DNA of 64,000 bases from Hymenobacter sediminicola (GTDB lineage: Bacteria; Bacteroidota; Bacteroidia; Cytophagales; Hymenobacteraceae). Where the stretch lies: assembly GCF_014250515.1 (NCBI RefSeq), contig NZ_CP060202.1, positions 3,593,001 through 3,657,000 on the forward strand. Reading direction: 5' to 3'. Below, piece by piece: positions 44,613 through 53,248 of the stretch; position 1 is the first letter of the stretch; each line of letters starts with the position of its first letter. The translations under genes were made by a program, and so were the position numbers. A model generated the notes under the pieces. The model searched no databases. It was not told where the DNA came from and worked only from the letters and a program-made list of their open reading frames with translations.

Positions 44613-44649
44613 TGACCCGAGCCATCCACAAATCTGCTGGCTCGGGTCA
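44613..44649 (-). terminator. Hairpin after the glycosyltransferase/deacetylase gene
   Basis: TGACCCGAGCC pairs with GGCTCGGGTCA around a 15-base loop, 25 bases past the stop on the minus strand. The T-tract after it is poor. The 175 bases from here to amtB are AT-rich and hold no gene. Confidence 0.6.
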
Positions 44650-44673
44650 TGGACCGAAAAGAAATGGGAAAGA

Positions 44674-46509
44674 CTACTTACCGCGCTTCCAGCGGTAGTA
44701 TTGCCGGTACCACGAAGACGTTTTTTTACGCAGCGTAGCAGGCGTTTCCTCCGGGAATATGTTCACCCGAAACACCTGAAACCGGTCGTCCTCGATACGC
44801 AAGCCACCCGTGTCGGTGGCCACCCCGAATGCAAAGCCGGCCTCATGCACCTGCTGCTTGTGAGCTTCTGTCAGAGCACCGTAGGGGTAAGCGAAGGAAA
44901 CGATTTGTGTTTCCAGGCTCTTTTCCAGCGCCGTTTTGCTTTCCCGTATCTCACGGGCAGCGTCGGGCAGCGGCAGTTCGGGCAGGCGGGCATGGCTCAT
45001 GGTATGCGCACCAATTTCCCAGCCTGCCGCCACGAAGGCCCGCTTCTGCGCTTCGTCCATGATTTCGCAGCGTGGCTCGGTGGGGTCGGTTTCCACATCC
45101 CAGTAGTTGTAGCGAATAGCCGGGTTGCCGAGCAGGTACAGCACACCGCGGTAGCCATATTGCTGCATCAGGGGCAATAGGTTGGTGTAGTTGTCGAGGT
45201 AGCCGTCGTCGAAGGTGAGGATGAGTGGCCGGGCCGGAAAGTCGGCCAAGTTCTTTTCGCCGTTGGCAAAAGCCAGGTAATCGAGGAAGGTGATGGGCGT
45301 GAAGCGCTGCTGCTGGAAGAAGCGCAGGTGCTCCGCAAACCGGTCCTTCGTAACGAAGATGCGGTGCTTGGTTTGCAGCGGCTCCACGGGAATCTTATGG
45401 TACATGAGCACCGGAATGAAGCCGGGGACTCGCTTTTTCATTACCGCCGAACGGTATAAAGCCAGCACCTCGCTGCTGATGCGCACCAGGTTATAGTCGG
45501 CCCGCACGCGCTGGACCAACACTTCTTCCACGGGTTGTGGCGCCTGCAGAAACGTCTGCACCTGCGCCAGCAGCGCATCGTAGTCCACGGTTGTAGAGGC
45601 CAGCAGCGCCGAAATGTCGCCAAAGTTAGAAGCAGCGGCCTGAATGTATGTTTCGCCTGTAACTATGCCTTCACTGCCGGCTTCGCCCAGGGCCAGTACG
45701 GGCACACCGGCTCCCAGCGCCTCAATAGCTACCCGCCCTGCTCCTATTACCAGGGTGGAGCGGTGCAGCCAGCCCGGTACGTCATCGGTAAAGCCAACAA
45801 CCTCCACACGACTACCAAACTGCTGCTGCAACTCAGCTAAAGCAGTTTTACCAGCGGCCGGCAGGTGTTCCAGCTCACCACCAATCAAGCTGACGCGCAA
45901 TGATGGCAAGTCCGCCAGCAACACAGGAAACACGTGCTGCAATAGCGCCGCTGCCCGCTCGCCTTTGCCGCCGTTGAAGCGGCCAATAAATGACAGTCGA
46001 AGCTCAGAAGGAACAGAACGGCCACGAGCGTCTTCACCAAAAGCGACGCCGTTGGGAAGCAGCACGATTTTATCGGGCTGCATCTTCACCTCTTCCGCCA
46101 GATGCGTGCGCAGGTTGGCGCAGATGGCAACGACCTTGTCGCCGTAGATGTCGAAGAGGCTGGTGCTGGTATGCAGGTGCTGGCGGCCGTGCACGGTGCT
46201 CACAAGCGGCACCTTCAGGCCCCGCAGCGCGAAATAGGCCACCCAGCTGGCAGCGCGCGAGTGGGCATGCACCACCTCAATCTGCTGCTGTTTCACCAGT
46301 TGCCGGATGCGCCGGATGTTGCGCAGCCGCTGCGGGTGACGCCGGTTACTGATGGGTAGCTGCTCAACGTGGGCGCCGGTGGGTAGCGTGGCAGCATCGG
46401 AAAGCAGCCATACCTCGTGGCCCTGGGTGCGGTGCGCTTCCGCTAGGTGCACGGCGTAGCTCACCGAACCGGCGAAAAAGTTGGCAGACAGCACGTGCAG
46501 AATACGCAT
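44674..46509 (-). CDS. Fused family 4 glycosyltransferase and polysaccharide deacetylase
   Basis: A 611-aa two-domain protein. Residues 1 to about 370 are a GT-B glycosyltransferase (MRILHVLSANFFAGSVSYAV, LVSTVHGRQHLHTSTSLFD, the donor-site GRFNGGKGERAAALLQHVF and EALGAGVPVLALGEAGSEGI). Residues about 385-611 are a NodB-type deacetylase with FIPVLMYHKIPVEP, the catalytic TFDDGYLDNY, the metal His pair in GAHTMSHARL and SFAYPYGALTE. It may build and de-N-acetylate the same cell-surface polysaccharide. The start at 46509 is chosen by the GT4 opening motif. A -7 element lies 27 bases upstream. Confidence 0.88.
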   Translation of the reverse strand: MRILHVLSANFFAGSVSYAVHLAEAHRTQGHEVWLLSDAATLPTGAHVEQLPISNRRHPQRLRNIRRIRQLVKQQQIEVVHAHSRAASWVAYFALRGLKVPLVSTVHGRQHLHTSTSLFDIYGDKVVAICANLRTHLAEEVKMQPDKIVLLPNGVAFGEDARGRSVPSELRLSFIGRFNGGKGERAAALLQHVFPVLLADLPSLRVSLIGGELEHLPAAGKTALAELQQQFGSRVEVVGFTDDVPGWLHRSTLVIGAGRVAIEALGAGVPVLALGEAGSEGIVTGETYIQAAASNFGDISALLASTTVDYDALLAQVQTFLQAPQPVEEVLVQRVRADYNLVRISSEVLALYRSAVMKKRVPGFIPVLMYHKIPVEPLQTKHRIFVTKDRFAEHLRFFQQQRFTPITFLDYLAFANGEKNLADFPARPLILTFDDGYLDNYTNLLPLMQQYGYRGVLYLLGNPAIRYNYWDVETDPTEPRCEIMDEAQKRAFVAAGWEIGAHTMSHARLPELPLPDAAREIRESKTALEKSLETQIVSFAYPYGALTEAHKQQVHEAGFAFGVATDTGGLRIEDDRFQVFRVNIFPEETPATLRKKTSSWYRQYYRWKRGK

Positions 46510-46536
46510 GGGGAACAGGGCAAACGAGTGAAGGGC

Positions 46537-46544
46537 CAAAGATA
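46537..46544 (-). promoter_or_regulatory. -7 element of the glycosyltransferase/deacetylase gene
   Basis: TATCTTTG on the minus strand, 27 bases before the ATG at 46509; no -33 match at 19 bases. Confidence 0.45.
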
Positions 46545-46690
46545 CGAAGCCCCGCAGGTGCCTCCTGAGCCGGGCAAGCAGCACGGCTGCTTAAGGGCGG
46601 AAATCCGTATTCAGGCACAGCCAACACCTATTCTGCTGCGCCGATTGGCTGCAAACCTGTAGCTTGCAGCCATCCTACTACGTGTGCTTT

Positions 46691-48067
46691 ATGGCGGCTC
46701 TACCCAATCCTTCCGACTTACAACCTTTACTCGACGCGCTGAAGTTTTCGCCCGAAAACGTGCCCCTGCGCCGCCACGTAGCCGGCCTGCTGCGCCAAGC
46801 TGGCCGCCTAGCTGAAGCGGAAGAACACTACCGCCTGGGCCTGCGCCAGGCTCCCGATGATGAGGAATTGCAGCTGGGTCTGGCCGAAACCTATGCGGCG
46901 CTGCAGAAAACTTCGGCGGCGCTGGTAGTGCTGGAGGAAGTGCTGCGTGCTCACCCCGACCATGCCCGCGCCCACCTGCTGCACGCCCGGGTGCTGGCCC
47001 GCGCAGGCGGCCCGCCCGACGAGGCTCGCGCCGCCTACCAGCAAGCCCTGCAGTTGGACAGCAGCCTCCGCGACACCGCCCTGGATGAGCAACTGGGGTT
47101 GCGCCCGGCCGCCCAGCCCGCCGGTGGTGGCGCCCCCGCCGACTACAACGCCACCCACGTCTCGGACCAGGGACTAGATGAACGAGCGTTGTTTGCAGGC
47201 CTAGAAAAACCGAAGATTACGTTTCAGGACGTGGGCGGCATGGAGGCAGTGAAAGAGGAAATCAGCCTCAAGATGATTCATCCGCTGCAATTTCCCGACC
47301 TGTACAAAGCCTATGGCAAGGCCGCGGGCGGCGGGCTGCTACTGTATGGCCCGCCCGGCTGCGGCAAAACCTACTTGGCCCGCGCCACGGCCGGCGAGGT
47401 GAAAGCCTCGTTCATCCACGTGGGCATCAACGACATTCTGGACATGTGGATGGGCCAGAGCGAGAAGAAGCTCCACGAGCTATTCGAGCTGGCCCGCGTG
47501 CAGGCGCCCTGCGTGCTGTTTTTCGACGAAGTGGATGCCTTGGCCGCCAACCGCCACGACCTGCGCCAGAGTGCCGGCCGCACCCTCATCAACCAGTTTC
47601 TGGAGGAGCTGGACGGCGCCCGCAGCTCCAACGACGGCGTGCTGATTCTCGCCGCCACCAACGCGCCCTGGCACCTCGACCCCGCCTTCCGCCGGCCCGG
47701 CCGCTTCGACCGGATTGTGCTGGTAACGCCCCCCGATGAGCCCGCCCGCGTGGCTATTCTGGAAGTGCTGTTGCGCAACAAACCCGTGGCCGATAACCTC
47801 AACCTGCCGGCCCTGGCCGCTCAAACTGCCGGCCTCTCCGGCGCCGACCTGCAAGCCGTGGTGGATACGGCTGTGGAAGCCTGCCTGCGCGAATCAATGA
47901 AAGGCGGCAAGCCGCTGCCGGTGCAGCAGAGCCACTTGCTGGCCGCCGCCAAGCAGGTGCGCCCCAGCACCAAGGAGTGGTTTGCCACGGCCAAAAATTA
48001 CGCGCTGTACTCCAACGAAGGCGGCACCTACGACGACATCCTGACTTACCTCGGCATCAAAAAATAA
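46691..48067 (+). CDS. TPR-AAA+ ATPase
   Basis: A 458-aa ATPase. Residues about 1-135 hold three to four tetratricopeptide-like repeats (AGLLRQAGRLAEAEEHYRLG, LGLAETYAALQKTSAALVVL). After a Gly/Ala-rich linker comes one AAA module: Walker A LYGPPGCGKTYLA (about 218-230), a pore-loop-like DMWMGQSEKK (about 251-260) with Trp as the aromatic, Walker B CVLFFDEVDAL (274-284), and the second region of homology ATNAPWHLDPAFRRPGRFDR with the arginine fingers. No protease or membrane part. The start at 46691 (MAALPNPSDL) is preferred over an ATG at 46664. Two TPR-membrane genes follow, the first after 7 bases. Confidence 0.88.
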   Translation: MAALPNPSDLQPLLDALKFSPENVPLRRHVAGLLRQAGRLAEAEEHYRLGLRQAPDDEELQLGLAETYAALQKTSAALVVLEEVLRAHPDHARAHLLHARVLARAGGPPDEARAAYQQALQLDSSLRDTALDEQLGLRPAAQPAGGGAPADYNATHVSDQGLDERALFAGLEKPKITFQDVGGMEAVKEEISLKMIHPLQFPDLYKAYGKAAGGGLLLYGPPGCGKTYLARATAGEVKASFIHVGINDILDMWMGQSEKKLHELFELARVQAPCVLFFDEVDALAANRHDLRQSAGRTLINQFLEELDGARSSNDGVLILAATNAPWHLDPAFRRPGRFDRIVLVTPPDEPARVAILEVLLRNKPVADNLNLPALAAQTAGLSGADLQAVVDTAVEACLRESMKGGKPLPVQQSHLLAAAKQVRPSTKEWFATAKNYALYSNEGGTYDDILTYLGIKK

Positions 48068-48074
48068 CGGCGCT

Positions 48075-49343
48075 ATGAGGCCCGATACGCCGGCAGCGCG
48101 GTGGCAAAGCGCAGTACAGAATCTGCTGGACATACACCGGCCCGAGCAAGCCGAGCAGCTGGTTCGGCAGCAACTGATGCGCAATCCGCAGGATGCAGTT
48201 GCGCACATCTTGCTCAGCTTTGCCTTGTACCAACAGAACCAGCTGGAAACGGCGCGGGAAACGGCGCAGCAGGCATTGGCCCTGAATCCGGCCGCCAGTG
48301 AGGCATTTTACGTGCTGTTTCTGGTGGAAGACCAGGCTGGGCAATGGCCTGCCCGGGCGAGTGCGCTACAGGAAGCCCTCCGCTTGCAGCCTCTTAATCC
48401 CAAATACCAAGCAGCTCAGGCGCAGCTATATTTACACCAAAACCAGCCAGCTGCGGCGCAGCAAGTTGCCGCGCGGGGCCTCGCCCACAATCCGGCCCAC
48501 GCCGGCTGCCTGATAGCCCTTGCAGATGCGCTACACGAGTTGCAGCGCTGGCCAGACTTGGCGCCGGTGCTGCAGCAGTTGGTAGCGGCGCATCCTAACC
48601 TGCCTAAAGCGCACCAGCTGCTGGGGCGTGAGGCAATGCGGCAAAAGCACTATGCAGCCGCCCAAGCCCATTTTCAGGAGGTGCTGCGCCTGGCCCCCTC
48701 CGATGCCACGGCCCTGCAAGGCGCCAGTCAGGCAATCCGCCGCCAGCTCTGGGTTGGTCGGGCGGCCGTGTGGCTGGACGACTACCTAACATTCATTTCG
48801 GAAGGCACCAAACAGGGCAAGCTGAAAGCGTGGGGCCACTTTCTGCTGATTCTGATTCCGCTGAGCCTGCTGTGCATCCCACTTTTGCTGTTCATGGGGT
48901 TTGAGGCCGCGTACTGGCGGCTGCACCCGCAGGTGCGGCGCCTCCGCAACCGTCCCGACCAAGCGCTTCCGTACGCCCAGCAAACGTTCTGGCGGTATGG
49001 GCCGGTGGCCGCTTTCACGCTGTTGCTACTGGCTTGGCTCACGGTCGTTTTCTGGTTGGTGGTGTGGCTGGGGGTGCCGGAAAGTAGCCTGGGGCCGGGC
49101 CTCACGGGCGGGCTCACAGCGGTGGCCATGGCTATTTGGGCCGCTTTCAAACAAGCCTCCGAGCAACCTTTACCCGAAAAGCCGCCCCTGGGAAAGGTGC
49201 TGGTAGCCGTGCTGGCGCTGGCCGTCAGTATTGCGTGTGTGAGCTGGCCGGCTACCTGGCCCTATGGACCGCTGGGGGTACTGGGACTAACCAGTTGGGT
49301 TGGGTTTCTGGCTTTTCGCCGGGCCCGGGCGGCGGCGCAGTAG
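48075..49343 (+). CDS. TPR protein with C-terminal membrane segments (first paralogue)
   Basis: A 422-aa protein. About residues 10-230 are TPR-like repeats (VAHILLSFALYQQNQLETAR, AAQAQLYLHQNQPAAAQQV, LLGREAMRQKHYAAAQAHF). From about 255 there are four hydrophobic segments (FLLILIPLSLLCIPLLLFMG, VAAFTLLLLAWLTVVFWLVV, a shorter one, and VLVAVLALAVSIACVSW). It has no signal peptide, so the repeats should face the cytoplasm. It starts 7 bases after the AAA+ gene. Function unknown. Confidence 0.75.
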   Translation: MRPDTPAARWQSAVQNLLDIHRPEQAEQLVRQQLMRNPQDAVAHILLSFALYQQNQLETARETAQQALALNPAASEAFYVLFLVEDQAGQWPARASALQEALRLQPLNPKYQAAQAQLYLHQNQPAAAQQVAARGLAHNPAHAGCLIALADALHELQRWPDLAPVLQQLVAAHPNLPKAHQLLGREAMRQKHYAAAQAHFQEVLRLAPSDATALQGASQAIRRQLWVGRAAVWLDDYLTFISEGTKQGKLKAWGHFLLILIPLSLLCIPLLLFMGFEAAYWRLHPQVRRLRNRPDQALPYAQQTFWRYGPVAAFTLLLLAWLTVVFWLVVWLGVPESSLGPGLTGGLTAVAMAIWAAFKQASEQPLPEKPPLGKVLVAVLALAVSIACVSWPATWPYGPLGVLGLTSWVGFLAFRRARAAAQ

Positions 49344-49387
49344 CCGCTGATTCTACCTTTCTTTAGGCTCTCTTCTGCTTGTCTACG

Positions 49388-50590
49388 ATGAACTCTATCC
49401 AGAATATCAGCCGCGTGCAGCTGTTGCTGCAACATAAGCGCCCCCAAGAGGCCGAGCAGGAAGCCCGACGCCAGCTCCGCGACGACCCCGACAACAGCTA
49501 TTTGCACTGTCTGCTGGCCCTGGCTTTAATGGAACTGGTCCGCTTGCCCGAGGCCCAGGCTACCGCGCAGCAAGCCATTCATCTAGACCCCGAAAACAGC
49601 TTTGCCTTCTACGTGCTGAGTGCCACGCTGCAGCGCCAGCATGAGCTGCCAGCAGCGCTGGAGGCCATTGAAGAAGCCCTGGCCCTAGACCCCGAAGATG
49701 CCGACTACCAGCACGTACTGGGCCAGATCCGGTTTCAGCAGGGCCAGCTGTACGCCGCGTTGCGCGCCGCCGAAGCCGGCCTTCAGGCCGACCCGACCCA
49801 CGTGGATTGCCTGGGGCTGCGGGCGCGCTGCCTGGCCCGCCTCGGCCGCCGCGACGAAGCCGCCGCCGACCTCGACGAAGCCCTGCGCCAAAGCCCCTCC
49901 GACGCCGGCACCCACGCCGACTTGGGCTGGGTGGCCCTGGAACGTGGCCGCGCCAAAGAAGCGGCCGGTTACTTCCGCGAAGCCCTGCGCCTCAACCCCA
50001 CCTCCGACTACGCCCGCGAAGGCCTGGTTTCGGCCCTGAAAGCCCGTTTTTGGCTCTACAATGGCTTCTACCGCTTCATGGTCTGGACCCAGACGCTGAG
50101 CCCCGGTATGCGGCAGGGTATGTTTATCGGGTTGTTTATACTCTCGCGGGTGGTGCCGGGGCTGCTGCCGCTGTACTTGGTGCTGGTGTACATGAGCTGG
50201 TTTGCTGAGCCACTTTTCAACTCGCTCCTCCGCTTCAACCGCTACGGCCGCTTTGCTCTCAGCGAGGAAGACACGCAGTATTCCAACCAGTTCCTAGCGT
50301 TGCTGGTAAGTGGCCTGGCATTACTGGCCGCTGGCTATTACAGTAAAATCAGCCCCTTCACTACGGCTGGTATTGTGGCGCTAGGCCTGCTTTTTCCGCT
50401 GGTAGGCACGCAGCGCCAGTGGCACCCGAAACGGCGGCAACAATCCAAGTGGTTTGGCTGGGGGCTGGCGGCTGTGGGCGTACTGTCCATCAGTTTCGAT
50501 GCGCTGGCACTGCCGGGTGAGGGGCCGCTGTTCCTGACGTTTCTGGGCGGCACGCTGGTGTACGTGTGGGTGATGGGCCTGCGGAGCTAG
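49388..50590 (+). CDS. TPR protein with C-terminal membrane segments (second paralogue)
   Basis: A 400-aa protein with the same design as its upstream neighbour: TPR repeats (ALALMELVRLPEAQATAQQA, VLSATLQRQHELPAALEAIE, ADLGWVALERGRAKEAAGYF) to about residue 210, then an RFWLYNGFYRFMVW stretch and four hydrophobic segments to the C-terminus. The junction (SALKARFWLYNG) resembles that of the first paralogue (QAIRRQLWVGRA). The ATG at 49388 is preferred over a TTG three codons upstream. It starts 44 bases after the first paralogue; a long palindrome ends the operon. Confidence 0.75.
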   Translation: MNSIQNISRVQLLLQHKRPQEAEQEARRQLRDDPDNSYLHCLLALALMELVRLPEAQATAQQAIHLDPENSFAFYVLSATLQRQHELPAALEAIEEALALDPEDADYQHVLGQIRFQQGQLYAALRAAEAGLQADPTHVDCLGLRARCLARLGRRDEAAADLDEALRQSPSDAGTHADLGWVALERGRAKEAAGYFREALRLNPTSDYAREGLVSALKARFWLYNGFYRFMVWTQTLSPGMRQGMFIGLFILSRVVPGLLPLYLVLVYMSWFAEPLFNSLLRFNRYGRFALSEEDTQYSNQFLALLVSGLALLAAGYYSKISPFTTAGIVALGLLFPLVGTQRQWHPKRRQQSKWFGWGLAAVGVLSISFDALALPGEGPLFLTFLGGTLVYVWVMGLRS

Positions 50591-50605
50591 ACTAAAATTA
50601 AATGA

Positions 50606-50701
50606 ACCGTCATGCTGAACTTGCCGAAGCATCTCTCCCGCTTCGTTGAAGTGGATTCTGACGAAGTGGGAGAGATGCTTCGGCAAGTTCAGCATGACGG
50701 T
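50606..50701. repeat. Extragenic palindrome, family 1, longest copy
   Basis: Perfect 34-bp arms 50606-50639 and 50668-50701 that extend inward by one mismatch and six more pairs. Head ACCGTCATGCTGAACTTGCC. It lies between convergent genes and may act as a terminator for both. Confidence 0.9.
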
Positions 50702-50760
50702 CTGGCGTATTTGAAATGCTTCCCTCAACGTACCAACCTTTATTCGATGACAATACGCTT

Positions 50761-51966
50761 CTAGCCTTCTGACCGACCTAGCACGTTATCCAAGTACTTC
50801 TGAGCCGAGCCGGTGTTGAGCAGCAGAATCTGCTCGTCAGGCCGGATCTGGCCGGTGTGGAGCAAGTGCAGGGTTGCGCTCCAAAGTGCCCCGCCTTCAG
50901 GGGCCACGAACAGGCCTTCGAAGTGGCTTAGCTCACGCATGCCGGCCAGCATCTGTTCGTCGGTAATGGCCAGGGTCAGGCCGTTGGACTCATCCAGCAC
51001 GTTCAGCATCAGGGCTTCACCTAACGGGCGCGGCACGGCCAAGCCGTTGGCAATGGACGGGCGGCCGATGTAGGCATGGCAGTTGGGCTGGCGGCCGGCG
51101 CGGGTTTCCACCAATGGGCAGCAGCTGGCAGCCTGCACGGCCACCATGCGGGGCAGCTTGGCGGTGCGCGGCAGCCAGCCCAGGGCCTGCATTTCGCGCA
51201 GGGCCTTCCAGATGCCGATGAGGCCGGTGCCACCGCCGGCAGGGTAGAGCAGCACGTCAGGCAGCGTCCAGTTCAGCTGTTCGGCCAGTTCGTAGCCCAT
51301 GGTTTTCTTGCCCTCAAGGCGGTAAGGCTCTTTTAAAGTCGAGACATCAAGCAACTCGCTGGCGGCGTTCAGCTCCCGCACCCGGGCGGCGCAGTCGTTG
51401 ATGAGGCCGTCCACGAGGTGTACTTCGGCGCCGTACCAGTAGCATTCCTCCTTAAAGGCCGTGGGCGTGTGGCGGGGCATCACCACCACGCAGCGCAAAC
51501 CGGCGCGGGCGCAATAGGCCGCCAGCGCCACCCCCGCGTTGCCGGCCGTCGGGATGATGCAGCCGGTTACGCCCAATTCCTTGGCCTTTGAAACGGCCAT
51601 GCTCAGGCCCCGGGCCTTGAACGAGCCAGTGGGGTTCTGGCCTTCATCCTTGAGCAGCAGACTGCGCAAGCCGTGGCGGGCTGCCAGGCGCGGCAGCGGC
51701 AGCAGCGGCGTCCAGCCTTCCCCCAGCGTCACGAGGTTGCTATCATCAAGTAGTGGCAGCAGCGCCCGGTAGCGCCACATGGAGTTATCGGCCGGGTTGA
51801 TGGCCTCGGCGCGGGTGAGGGACGCGGTCAGGTCGTAGCGGGCCAGCAGCGGCTGGGCGCAGCAGTTAGATACGCGCTGGAGCGTGAAGGCATCGTGGGG
51901 AGTACCGCAGGCGGCGCAGTGCAGCGCTTGCAAACGGGACTGGGTGGTGGTTTCGAGGGTGGTCAT
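50761..51966 (-). CDS. thrC: Threonine synthase
   Basis: PLP enzyme converting O-phosphohomoserine to threonine. The start MTTLETTTQSRLQALHCAAC at 51966 gives 401 aa with an N-terminal zinc-ribbon-like CAACGTPHDAF. The PLP Lys is in GQNPTGSFKARGLSMAVSKA, the phosphate loop in VLLYPAGGGTGLIG, and the Gly-rich end in APEGGALWSATL. A longer in-frame start at 52053 would run through the promoter. A LysR regulator gene lies upstream on the same strand. The family also includes related PLP lyases, so the exact substrate is inferred. Confidence 0.8.
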   Translation of the reverse strand: MTTLETTTQSRLQALHCAACGTPHDAFTLQRVSNCCAQPLLARYDLTASLTRAEAINPADNSMWRYRALLPLLDDSNLVTLGEGWTPLLPLPRLAARHGLRSLLLKDEGQNPTGSFKARGLSMAVSKAKELGVTGCIIPTAGNAGVALAAYCARAGLRCVVVMPRHTPTAFKEECYWYGAEVHLVDGLINDCAARVRELNAASELLDVSTLKEPYRLEGKKTMGYELAEQLNWTLPDVLLYPAGGGTGLIGIWKALREMQALGWLPRTAKLPRMVAVQAASCCPLVETRAGRQPNCHAYIGRPSIANGLAVPRPLGEALMLNVLDESNGLTLAITDEQMLAGMRELSHFEGLFVAPEGGALWSATLHLLHTGQIRPDEQILLLNTGSAQKYLDNVLGRSEG

Positions 51967-51982
51967 GGCAGGAGGTTGAACG

Positions 51983-52014
51983 CAAAACTCCCGCTTCCTC
52001 ATGCCGCCGGCAAA
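51983..52014 (-). promoter_or_regulatory. Probable thrC promoter
   Basis: On the minus strand TTTG (52011-52014), 20 bases, GAGTTTTG (51983-51990). The -7 element departs from TAnnTTTG in its first base, as expected for a promoter that needs an activator. Confidence 0.55.
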
Positions 52015-52021
52015 CGCCTTC

Positions 52022-52050
52022 TTGGAATAGGCTATGCCCGTTTGGAATAG
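52022..52050 (-). promoter_or_regulatory. Candidate operator: two 9-base direct repeats
   Basis: TTGGAATAG occurs at 52022-52030 and 52042-52050, a period of 20 bases or two helical turns, directly upstream of the probable -33 element of thrC. The spacing and position are those of an activator site, with the LysR protein encoded next door as the obvious candidate. Confidence 0.45.
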
Positions 52051-52060
52051 CAAGGATGAT

Positions 52061-52155
52061 GTAGAGGCGCGTATTCGCGTCTCTCACCTGAACGACCGGA
52101 GCCGCACCAATCAAACAACCTCAGCAACGAGGAGACGCGAAGTGTCGCGTCTCTA
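52061..52155. repeat. Extragenic palindrome, family 2
   Basis: Ends GTAGAGGCGCG (52061) and CGCGTCTCTAC (52145-52155). Each half is itself a palindrome (GAGGCGCGTATTCGCGTCTC and GAGACGCGAAGTGTCGCGTC), so the whole can form either one long or two short stems. Shares AACNTCAGCAAC and GCGTCTCTA with the copy at 59948. Confidence 0.8.
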
Positions 52156-52184
52156 CACCGTTCGGCGTAAACAACGTCAGCACG

Positions 52185-52216
52185 CGGGATTCCTCGCAGG
52201 CTCGGAATGACGTTCT
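52185..52216. repeat. Solitary half of an extragenic palindrome
   Basis: TTCCTCGCAGGCTCGGAATG followed by ACGTTCTG resembles one arm of the palindromes of the TGAGC type that are scattered in Hymenobacter-like genomes. No second arm is present nearby. Weak. Confidence 0.35.
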
Positions 52217-52232
52217 GATTGTGCTGCCGCCG

Positions 52233-53141
52233 TTACCGCTGCAGGTTGCCGTAATACCGCCGGGCAAACTGCACGAAGGTTTTGTAGGGCAGGTTGTTTT
52301 CGGTGCCTTTGCGCTGCACGAAATCGAAGTGGCGCACCAAGTTCAGGTCGCGGACGGGCACTTCCACCAGCTCCCCGGCGGCCAGCTCCTTCATCACCGA
52401 CTGCCGGGGCAGAAACGCTAGGCAGGTATCCACACGCACAAAGTTTTTGAGGGCCTCCGTACCACCCAGACGCACTTTCACCGGCAAATCGGTGAGACGG
52501 ATGCCGTGGGTCAGCAGGGCTTCTTCCAGCACGGCCAGGGTGCCGGAGCCGGTTTCACGCAACGCCACGGGCGTGCGGCGCAAATCCTGGGCTTCCAACT
52601 CACGGCGGTGCAGGGGGTTGCGGGCTGAGCACACCGCCACCACTTCATCGGTGAGCAGCGGCGTGTAAGTCACGTTGCTGACTTTATGGATACCCTCGAT
52701 GATGCCCAGGTCGATTTCATGCTCCAGCAGCGCCTTGAGGATGTTCTCGGAATTGCGGTTTTTGAGCGTGAGCTGGGTGTGCGGGTAGCGGCCCAGGTAC
52801 GCCGACAGCACCGGCGGAATGACGTACAGCGAAATGGTGGTGCTGGCCCCAATCACCATTTGCTGCTGAGGCTGAAACTCGGGATTAAGCTCCGTAAACT
52901 CCTGGTGCAGCTCGTGTTGCAGCTGCCGGGCCAGCAGCAGCTTGCGGTACAGCAGCTCGCCGGCCGCCGTGAGCTGCACCGAGTTGCCGAGCCGCTCAAA
53001 TAGCCCCGTTTTGTAGTGATCTTCCAGCCCCCGCACCCGCTTGCTCACGGCCGACTGGCTCAGAAAAAGCGTCTGCCCCGCCTTGGTAAAGCTCAGTTGC
53101 CGGGCAACTTCGAGAAAGACTTCGTGGGCGTGGGAAAGCAT
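52233..53141 (-). CDS. LysR family transcriptional regulator
   Basis: A 302-aa regulator. The N-terminal winged helix-turn-helix is FLEVARQLSFTKAGQTLFLS, then QSAVSKRVRGLEDHYKTGLF; the C-terminal part is a periplasmic-binding-protein-like effector domain (MVIGASTTISLYVIPPVLSA). It resembles CysL/YwfK-type activators, but the effector is unknown. The start at 53141 (MLSHAHEVFLEVARQ) is the family start. It sits upstream of thrC on the same strand and divergent from the SemiSWEET gene; either could be its target. Confidence 0.88.
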   Translation of the reverse strand: MLSHAHEVFLEVARQLSFTKAGQTLFLSQSAVSKRVRGLEDHYKTGLFERLGNSVQLTAAGELLYRKLLLARQLQHELHQEFTELNPEFQPQQQMVIGASTTISLYVIPPVLSAYLGRYPHTQLTLKNRNSENILKALLEHEIDLGIIEGIHKVSNVTYTPLLTDEVVAVCSARNPLHRRELEAQDLRRTPVALRETGSGTLAVLEEALLTHGIRLTDLPVKVRLGGTEALKNFVRVDTCLAFLPRQSVMKELAAGELVEVPVRDLNLVRHFDFVQRKGTENNLPYKTFVQFARRYYGNLQR

Positions 53142-53248
53142 GGCGAATGGGGCCGGTGGGTCGATCAGCAAGGTACAACGCAGCGCTGCATGCCCAGAAC
53201 TTTCCCTGCCAAAACCAGGTACTTACAAGCTCATCCGTTTTTACGCTT

